From positions 124,001 through 188,000 of the forward strand of contig NZ_CP012109.1 of NCBI RefSeq assembly GCF_000280925.3: DNA of 64,000 nt, given 5' to 3'. Shown one piece after another: positions 58,850 to 64,000 of this stretch. The stretch's first letter is position 1; each line of letters opens with the position of its first letter. The translations under genes were made by a program, and so were the position numbers. Under the pieces are notes generated by a model, which did no database searches, was not told where the DNA came from, and worked only from the letters and a program-made list of their open reading frames with translations. This stretch comes from Myxococcus hansupus (GTDB taxonomy: Bacteria > Myxococcota > Myxococcia > Myxococcales > Myxococcaceae).

Positions 58850-60167
58850 GCCTGAGGCACCTCCGCGAGCCCTGCCAGGGCAGTTGGCCCAGCGGGTGCT
58901 TCTGGACGCATCCAACGATGGCGAGGCGTTGGTGAGCGGCGTCCGGATCGTCTTCCTGGGGCTCGTGCTGGCGCGCTATCTGGCGCTGGGGGGTGTACAC
59001 GCGGAGGGTGGCGTGCCGGCGGCGTGGGTGGAGCTTCCCGTGCTGGGCATTGGCATCCTGCTGTCGGTGGCCTCGGTGGGCGCGGCGCGGCGGCGCTGGT
59101 TCGACGAGCGGCTGCTGGTGGCCTCCACCCTGCTGGACGCCGTGCTCGCGCACGCGTCACTGCTGTCCACGCTGGCGTGGCATGGGCCCCAGTACACGGG
59201 GCTGCTGCGCATGCCGGACCCCGCTGCCGCCATCGCGGTGGTGTTCGCCTCCGCGCTTCGCCTGTGTCCCAGGGCCGCCTGGGTGGGGACTGTCACCAAT
59301 CTCGCGTTGATGGGGGGACTGGTCGCCCTGGACTTCCGGCTCAACGCGGCCTTCATCACCTATGGCGTGTCAGAGCTGGTGCTGCTCTTCCTGTTCATCG
59401 CGAGCGTGGGCGCGGTGGCCAGCCTCGTGTGTCACACCGCGCGGCGGATGGTCCTGACGATGGCCGGGACGCGAGAGCGCGCGCAGCGGACACGCAGGCA
59501 CCTGGACCTGCTGCTGAGGGAGCATCACGACGCACGGACGCTGCTGTCGTCAGCACGGCTGCGCGCGGACCTGCTGGTGCGCCAGCCCGAAGGCCGCGCC
59601 ACCGAACGCCATGCGCGGGCCATCGCGGAAGACCTGGGGGAGTTGGCGGCCTTCGTCTCCCGGGTGAAGTCCCGCGCGATGGGGGAGCTGGCGATGAGCG
59701 ACGACGCCAGCGCGGTGGATGTCGGCACCACGCTGCACCAGGCGGCGGAGCAGGTCCAACTGCGCTTCGCGCACGTCCACATCGTGGTGGAGGGTCCCCT
59801 CGCCAGGGTGTCCCGGGCCCGCGTGGTGGGAGGCGCCCCAGGGCTGGCCCATGTGGTGACCAACCTGCTCGTGAATGCCTGCGAGGGCGACGGACAGCTT
59901 GGCGCTCGGACCGTACACGTGAGCGTGGAACACGAAGGAGGGCGGCGCTCCCATGTCCTCCTGCGTGTCACCGACGACGGCCCCGGCTTCCGCGCGGGCT
60001 TGCTGGAGGGCACGCGACCCCGCGGAGGAACGACGAAGCGGGACGGCTCGGGGATGGGCCTGCTCCTGGTGAATGGACTGGTGGAGGCGAGCGGAGGCAG
60101 CCTGCGCGCCTCCAGTCCCCCGGGCGGTGGCGCGCGGGTGGAGGTGCTGCTTCCCGCCGGAGCTTGA
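58848..60167 (+). CDS. Membrane sensor histidine kinase (RegB-like partner)
   Basis: 439 residues from the ATG at 58848 with GGAAGG 9 nt upstream. Residues about 30-190 form roughly six membrane helices (VRIVFLGLVLARYLALGG, VLGIGILLSVASVGAA, LVLLFLFIASVGAVASLV). The dimerisation helix has His226 and His227 in LREHHDARTLLSSARLR, an unusual H box without the ELRTPL sequence. The ATPase domain has N box VTNLLVNACEGDG, then TDDGPGF and GSGMGLLLV. It probably senses a membrane or quinone signal and phosphorylates the divergent regulator. Confidence 0.9.
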   Translation: MPEAPPRALPGQLAQRVLLDASNDGEALVSGVRIVFLGLVLARYLALGGVHAEGGVPAAWVELPVLGIGILLSVASVGAARRRWFDERLLVASTLLDAVLAHASLLSTLAWHGPQYTGLLRMPDPAAAIAVVFASALRLCPRAAWVGTVTNLALMGGLVALDFRLNAAFITYGVSELVLLFLFIASVGAVASLVCHTARRMVLTMAGTRERAQRTRRHLDLLLREHHDARTLLSSARLRADLLVRQPEGRATERHARAIAEDLGELAAFVSRVKSRAMGELAMSDDASAVDVGTTLHQAAEQVQLRFAHVHIVVEGPLARVSRARVVGGAPGLAHVVTNLLVNACEGDGQLGARTVHVSVEHEGGRRSHVLLRVTDDGPGFRAGLLEGTRPRGGTTKRDGSGMGLLLVNGLVEASGGSLRASSPPGGGARVEVLLPAGA

Positions 60168-60174
60168 GCGCCGC

Positions 60175-61422
60175 TCAGCCACGCTGGAGCGCCAGGAGGT
60201 GGCTCGCACGGCGCGGCGGCATCCACCACCCCACGCCAAGTCCCAGCAGAATCGGCAGCGCCAGCGCCAGGGGCTCACGGACGTCCTGCCCGAGGACACG
60301 CAGGCCCGCCAGGCCCGCCACGAGTCCCGCGCCTGCCAGGAGCACCAGCACCCAGGCCCTGGCCCACCGCTCCGCCCACTGACGCCCCAGCGCCACGCCG
60401 ATGCCGAGCGGAACCAACCCGAGGGCGAGCGGATTGAACAGCAGGAGGTTCACGTTGCCGCGCAGCGCGGCGTGCTCGGAGAGGAGCGTCAGCCCCAGGC
60501 CGAGCATCCCCATGCTCCCCGCCACCAGCCCGAACAGCGCGTGGTACAGGCCGAGGAGGACGCGCCCGGCCGACCTTGTCCTCCTCGCACCCAGCAGCAC
60601 CGCGCCGCTGGCCAGGGCCAGCCCCAGGGCGAACAGGCGCGAGGGGTGGGTGTTCATGACGGAAGACAGCCGCGATGGTTGGACGTCGTAGCGGAGGGTG
60701 ACGAGCGCCCCCTGGCCGTGTCCGTCTTCCGGACTGGAGAGTGTGTCGAGCCACCGGGACAAGGGCTCGGGCATGAACGCCTCCTCCCAGCGGCTCCTCG
60801 GAGCATCCATGACGCCGTTCACCCACGTGAGCAGCAGGACGCTCACACCAGGAGCGCCAGCGGTCTGCCGCCGGAGGTGCTCGCGCCAGGTGGCCTCCGC
60901 GGGGCCCTCGGCCGCCTTCCGGAGCGCGCCGCCCAGGGCTTCGTCCAACACGTTGCGCACCCGCGTGGCGCAGTTGTGGTCTGTCGGGTGATAGGCGTAG
61001 TCCCGGTGCTCGGGGCGCACGTCACGCTCCAGCAGGGCCAACAGCCGTCCCTTCGCGTCCGGCGCGAGCCGCAGCTCCTGGACCCGGATGGAGCGCCCCT
61101 TGCGTTCGTAGCCCGCGAACGTGCTGGCCACGGGCAGTCTGGCGGCCCAGAAGGCCTGACGGCGCATCAAGAACGCGAACGGCGGCCCCTCCTGGTGCGC
61201 CGTCATCCCGTAGCTGTAGAGGACGTCGGCGCCCAGGTGCGTGTCCTCCAGCCACAGCGCGGTGTGCCCGAAGCGCTCATGCGCCGCCGTCCCCGCGCCG
61301 AACGTCACGACCTTGACGCGCAAGGCCTCGGGGCTCACTCCAAAGCCCTGGGGCAGCGCGGCGCTGGCGAAGGCCCCCCATGGACACAGGAGCAGCGCCA
61401 CGAACATGGCGAGGTTCGTCAT
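60175..61422 (-). CDS. Lnb/DUF4105-type membrane protein
   Basis: 415 residues. A signal peptide (MFVALLLCPWGAFASAA) is followed by a periplasmic domain of about 250 residues with VTFGAGTAAHERFGHTALWL and YHPTDHNCATRVRNVLDEAL. These His and Cys blocks are conserved in DUF4105/Lnb proteins, where the Cys is catalytic in lipoprotein N-acylation. The C-terminal 140 residues add four or five membrane helices (LFALGLALASGAVLLG, LVAGSMGMLGLGLTLL, LPILLGLGVGWWM). By family it may acylate lipoproteins; the activity here is inferred. Confidence 0.85.
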   Translation of the reverse strand: MTNLAMFVALLLCPWGAFASAALPQGFGVSPEALRVKVVTFGAGTAAHERFGHTALWLEDTHLGADVLYSYGMTAHQEGPPFAFLMRRQAFWAARLPVASTFAGYERKGRSIRVQELRLAPDAKGRLLALLERDVRPEHRDYAYHPTDHNCATRVRNVLDEALGGALRKAAEGPAEATWREHLRRQTAGAPGVSVLLLTWVNGVMDAPRSRWEEAFMPEPLSRWLDTLSSPEDGHGQGALVTLRYDVQPSRLSSVMNTHPSRLFALGLALASGAVLLGARRTRSAGRVLLGLYHALFGLVAGSMGMLGLGLTLLSEHAALRGNVNLLLFNPLALGLVPLGIGVALGRQWAERWARAWVLVLLAGAGLVAGLAGLRVLGQDVREPLALALPILLGLGVGWWMPPRRASHLLALQRG

Positions 61423-61591
61423 TCCAGACGTCTCGCATGGCCGGGCACGCGAGGGGAGTGCAAGAAGATTGGCAGTGTTCGCGCGGGAGGCCGCGCGGCA
61501 GGGTGGTCATTGCCCGGCCGCCCTGCATGCGCGGCTGGGTGAAGTGATGCATCCACCCCTGTGCTGAAAATCCATGAAGGAGAAGCCCACC

Positions 61592-62113
61592 ATGTCTGCA
61601 ATCCGCCCTCTGGGAGGCCTGTCCCGCCGCGCCTTCGCGACCCTCGCTGGCGTCTTCGCCCTGAGCATCATCACCCTGTCGCCCGGCGCGGCGCACGCGA
61701 CCGATGAAGCGAGCCGCATCACGCAACTGCGCATCAAGATTGTCACGGGCAGCGATGACCTCCGCACCGCGAGCAACGCTGTCGCCTCGCTGAAGTACGC
61801 GAACACCTCGGGGAACCATCTCGTCACCAGCGGCAATCTCAACAACGGCGTGTCGTGGCCCAACAACTCCACCCGGACGGTGACGCTCGACATGCCGGCT
61901 GGCGTGTACATGGGGCGCCTGGTGGAGTTCGCCATCCAGTTCACGTCGGGGCAGCCGGACCCCTTCGCCACCGGTGACAACTGGAACATGAACGGCGTCA
62001 CCGTGACGGCCATCCTCGCTGACGCCACCGAGGTCATCCTCGTCAGCAACGCGGGGACCCCGCTGCACCGCTTCCTGAGCGATAGCCAGACCCGCTGGGC
62101 CACCTCGTTCTAG
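61592..62113 (+). CDS. Secreted protein of unknown function
   Basis: 173 residues from the ATG at 61592 with AAGGAG 9 nt upstream (an ATG at 61574 would overlap that site). The signal peptide ends near SPGAAHATDEAS. The mature 130 residues are beta-rich (ITQLRIKIVTGSDDLRTASN, RTVTLDMPAGVYMGRLVEFA, WNMNGVTVTAILADATEVIL), a single jelly-roll-like or PLAT-like sandwich. No Cys and no catalytic motif. It is monocistronic, between convergent and divergent neighbours. Confidence 0.8.
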   Translation: MSAIRPLGGLSRRAFATLAGVFALSIITLSPGAAHATDEASRITQLRIKIVTGSDDLRTASNAVASLKYANTSGNHLVTSGNLNNGVSWPNNSTRTVTLDMPAGVYMGRLVEFAIQFTSGQPDPFATGDNWNMNGVTVTAILADATEVILVSNAGTPLHRFLSDSQTRWATSF

Positions 62114-62333
62114 CTCCAGCGAAGTCCTTCCGTTTCAGGGGTGCGCCGCGCGGCGGTGCTGCGCGGCGTCCCCTGGAGCGACGCATCCAGGAATGCGTCC
62201 TACAATTGCAGTTTGAGTCTCGCGCCACGTTCTCGGGAGAGGACACGGATGGCGACGGCTTGATGGTGGCGTCGCCAGCGACTCCCGTGAAGGACATGGG
62301 AGTCGTCACCGAAGCGGGTGAGGCTCAGGGCCC

Positions 62334-63398
62334 TCAGGAGCAGCTCTGTCCGGCGAGGAACCAGCATCGCGTCTGCGGCGAGGACTTGAAGAAGTCGAGC
62401 AGCATCCCGCCCACCTTGGTTTCGCCCGACTGGCTGGGGTGGGTGCCGTCGCTCACGAAATCCGCTCGCTCCCAGCGGAGTCCATCCGAGCGCGGGTTGA
62501 GCCCATCCGCCCAGAAGTAGGGGCCCCACGCCACCCAGGGCGCGATGCCCTGCGCGTAGTCGAGGTTGCCAGCGTGAGGGTCGATGGTGCCGTTCTGCTT
62601 CTGGCGGATCTGCGCCTCCACGAGCCACTTCACCGCGAAGCCGCTCTCATAGGCATACGGCTCGGGGTTGAGTTCGACGGAGGCATATCCCGCGTAGGTC
62701 CGGCTGGAGATGAACGCCTGCTTCAGGTTGGGGTATCGCACCCGGGCCGCGCGCAGGATGTCCCCGAGGAACGCCTTCAATTGGTAGGCGTCCGCGTGGG
62801 TGTTTGGCAGCGACAGCGATGGCCGGATGTTGGCGGACTTGATCCAGAGCACCTGCACCTGCTTCTCGCTGAGGCCCTGCGCCTCCAGCACGTCCGTGCG
62901 CACCCGCTCGTAGTTCGGGTCGTTGGGAGAGTCCCAGGTCTGGGAGTCCTGCCCGCCCCGGGCCCCGTTGGCGATCACCAGGGTGGAGTGATTCACCGAC
63001 GCGTCGGCGGCTGCTTGTCCCGCGAAGGTCCACGCGTCGCACGGCGCCGCGCCGCTCGCTGAGCAGAACTCCTGCGTGGTGTTCGACATGCCGATGGAGA
63101 GCAGCACGTACTTGCCGCGCGCGCTCGGCTGGCCGTTCACGTTCAGGGGCTTGATGGCCGCGGCCTGGAGCTGACCCGCGGTGGCGTGCGGGGCGGGCAT
63201 GCTGTTGCGCCCCTGCGGATACAGACCTCCGGTGAAGCCTTTATAGGTACCGGTGCGCAGGTCGCTGAGCGGGGCCCCCACGCTGGCGAGAGCGTGGACC
63301 TCCGTCGCAGGGGACTCGGGCGCGGGGAGTTCATCCCCACCGCACGCCGCGAACAGGAGGGGGACCAGGAGGGTGGCTCGGGAGAGGGTGTGGGGCAT
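62334..63398 (-). CDS. SGNH-hydrolase-like lipoprotein
   Basis: 354 residues from the ATG at 63398. The lipobox is LLFAACGGDE. The SGNH-type nucleophile motif is VLLSIGMSNTTQEF (Ser in GMSN), a Gly/Asn block is in NGARGGQDSQTW, and the Asp-His dyad is in FVSDGTHPSQSG. This is the esterase fold of sialate O-acetylesterases and related deacylases, so a surface hydrolase acting on acetylated sugars or lipids is plausible. Five Cys outside the lipobox may form disulfides, including the CWFLAGQSCS end. Confidence 0.85.
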   Translation of the reverse strand: MPHTLSRATLLVPLLFAACGGDELPAPESPATEVHALASVGAPLSDLRTGTYKGFTGGLYPQGRNSMPAPHATAGQLQAAAIKPLNVNGQPSARGKYVLLSIGMSNTTQEFCSASGAAPCDAWTFAGQAAADASVNHSTLVIANGARGGQDSQTWDSPNDPNYERVRTDVLEAQGLSEKQVQVLWIKSANIRPSLSLPNTHADAYQLKAFLGDILRAARVRYPNLKQAFISSRTYAGYASVELNPEPYAYESGFAVKWLVEAQIRQKQNGTIDPHAGNLDYAQGIAPWVAWGPYFWADGLNPRSDGLRWERADFVSDGTHPSQSGETKVGGMLLDFFKSSPQTRCWFLAGQSCS

Positions 63399-63506
63399 GG
63401 TAAAACAAGCCTTATATGAAATTCATTTGAGAAGTGAAGGGACGAAGCGCTGAACGCTTTGAAGCGGGCCATGAACTTCGTCAAACACATCTCGGTCGAC
63501 TCAGAC

Positions 63507-64000
63507 TCAAAGCTTACCGCCTGGGACGTGATTTCCGACACCTGGCGGAACGATGGCTCCTCGCTGGGCGCCGCTCGAACGAAAGCACTCGCAGTGTCCC
63601 GTCGTGACAGGCTTCCGTGATTGGGGAGGAGTGGGCGCGCCGTGCCTCGCGCTCTGTCGCAGGGGCCGCGCCGCGACCTGCTGTAAGGCTGTCAGCACGC
63701 GCACCACGCTGTTGCGAACCGATGGGAAGCTGCAGCGGATGCTGGGCACCAGCCGCCGCACGGTTTCCTCGGGCGTGGGCGCGTAGGCCAACAGGAATGT
63801 CGCCGCCGCTCGCTTCTCATCGTCCGCATCCTCGCGCAGCACCGCCGTCAGCGCGTCCAACTGCTGCGGCACCCTCGCGAGGAACTCTGGCTCGAAGTCC
63901 ACAAGCTGTAGAGGCCCGAATCCTCTGATGCAGTGTGTCACCTGGCAACTGGAGGACTCATCCAATGTGCCCATCATTTGGAGTGACCAGACGCGCTGCT
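63507..64000 (-). pseudogene. Truncated copy of the TPR/HEAT lipoprotein gene
   Basis: The reading frame enters from beyond the right edge. It matches the protein coded at 43567-44958 from about its SLQMMGKLDESSS region through RRLVPSIR and SVRNSVVRVLTALQQ. It then diverges at the junction where about 300 bp have been lost, and reads on into flanking sequence to a TGA at 63507. The last 100 residues of the parent are replaced by an unrelated Arg/Pro-rich tail. The 5' part is outside the window, so it may be a decayed paralogue or a recent partial duplication. Confidence 0.75.
63544..64000. repeat. Right copy of the dispersed duplication (deleted)
   Basis: Partner of 43452-44201. The offset is constant (19,799 bp) over the last 337 bp up to the window edge, with only scattered substitutions. 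The deletion joins sequence equivalent to about 43563 and 43865. Confidence 0.85.

Noticed and set aside
63471..63620. 49-residue plus-strand frame (MNFVKHISVDSDS...)
   Set aside because: Weak start signal and mixed third-position composition; it overlaps the duplicated flank antisense to the HEAT-protein remnant.

Overview
This is a very GC-rich, gene-dense chromosomal segment with strong G/C at third codon positions. It looks like a myxobacterium of the Myxococcus/Corallococcus type. That assignment is an inference from the mix of large soluble hybrid kinases, an ECF sigma operon, many lipoproteins of unknown function, a TonB receptor and a bacterial caspase-like protein; no rRNA or other marker gene is present to prove it. 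About 50 protein genes are supported. I saw no rRNA, tRNA, CRISPR array or insertion sequence.

Layout. 1-10350: the end of an unknown beta-rich protein, then two large soluble sensor kinases: a 2463-residue poly-HAMP hybrid kinase and a REC-PAS-PAS kinase. 10389-17407: the most coherent unit in the window. It holds an ECF sigma factor, a membrane anti-sigma-like protein and a caspase-fold protein with overlapping ends, then two paralogous lipoproteins. The sigma operon and both lipoprotein genes are each preceded by the same two-block motif (GGTTCCCA, 11 nt, TCGCGTGTC) at identical spacing, which reads as an autoregulated sigma regulon. 17486-31718: mostly housekeeping or conserved genes (quinone-reductase-like enzyme, EamA transporter, HrcA, a giant carboxypeptidase-regulatory-repeat/PDZ protein, lipid kinase, H1-like basic protein, HAD phosphatase, lipoproteins, site-2 protease, DinG-type helicase). 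31728-41048: TonB receptor, a LysR DNA-binding stub, methionine aminopeptidase, a DUF2231-type membrane protein, a small Cys-rich lipoprotein, a NAPE-PLD/UlaG-type metallohydrolase and a two-subunit molybdenum hydroxylase.

41399-51872 is more accessory. It has an internally deleted methyltransferase, a beta-repeat lipoprotein, a HEAT/TPR lipoprotein whose segment recurs in damaged form at the right edge of the window, a CPA2 cation/proton antiporter with foreign-looking sequence flanked by imperfect repeats, a possibly frameshifted lipoprotein, an O-antigen-ligase-like protein, an acidic-tailed lipoprotein and a GT51 transglycosylase. 52038-64000: a LysR regulator with a pirin, several secreted proteins, a short Cys-rich peptide gene (TTG start, good Shine-Dalgarno) that looks like a modified-peptide or disulfide-peptide precursor, a ferritin-like lipoprotein, a RegA/RegB-type two-component pair whose start codons overlap head to head, an Lnb-like membrane protein, an SGNH-hydrolase-like lipoprotein, and the truncated HEAT-protein copy.

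The most interesting candidates for something undescribed are the sigma/anti-sigma/caspase/lipoprotein regulon (10389-17407) and the Cys-rich peptide gene (55697-55855).
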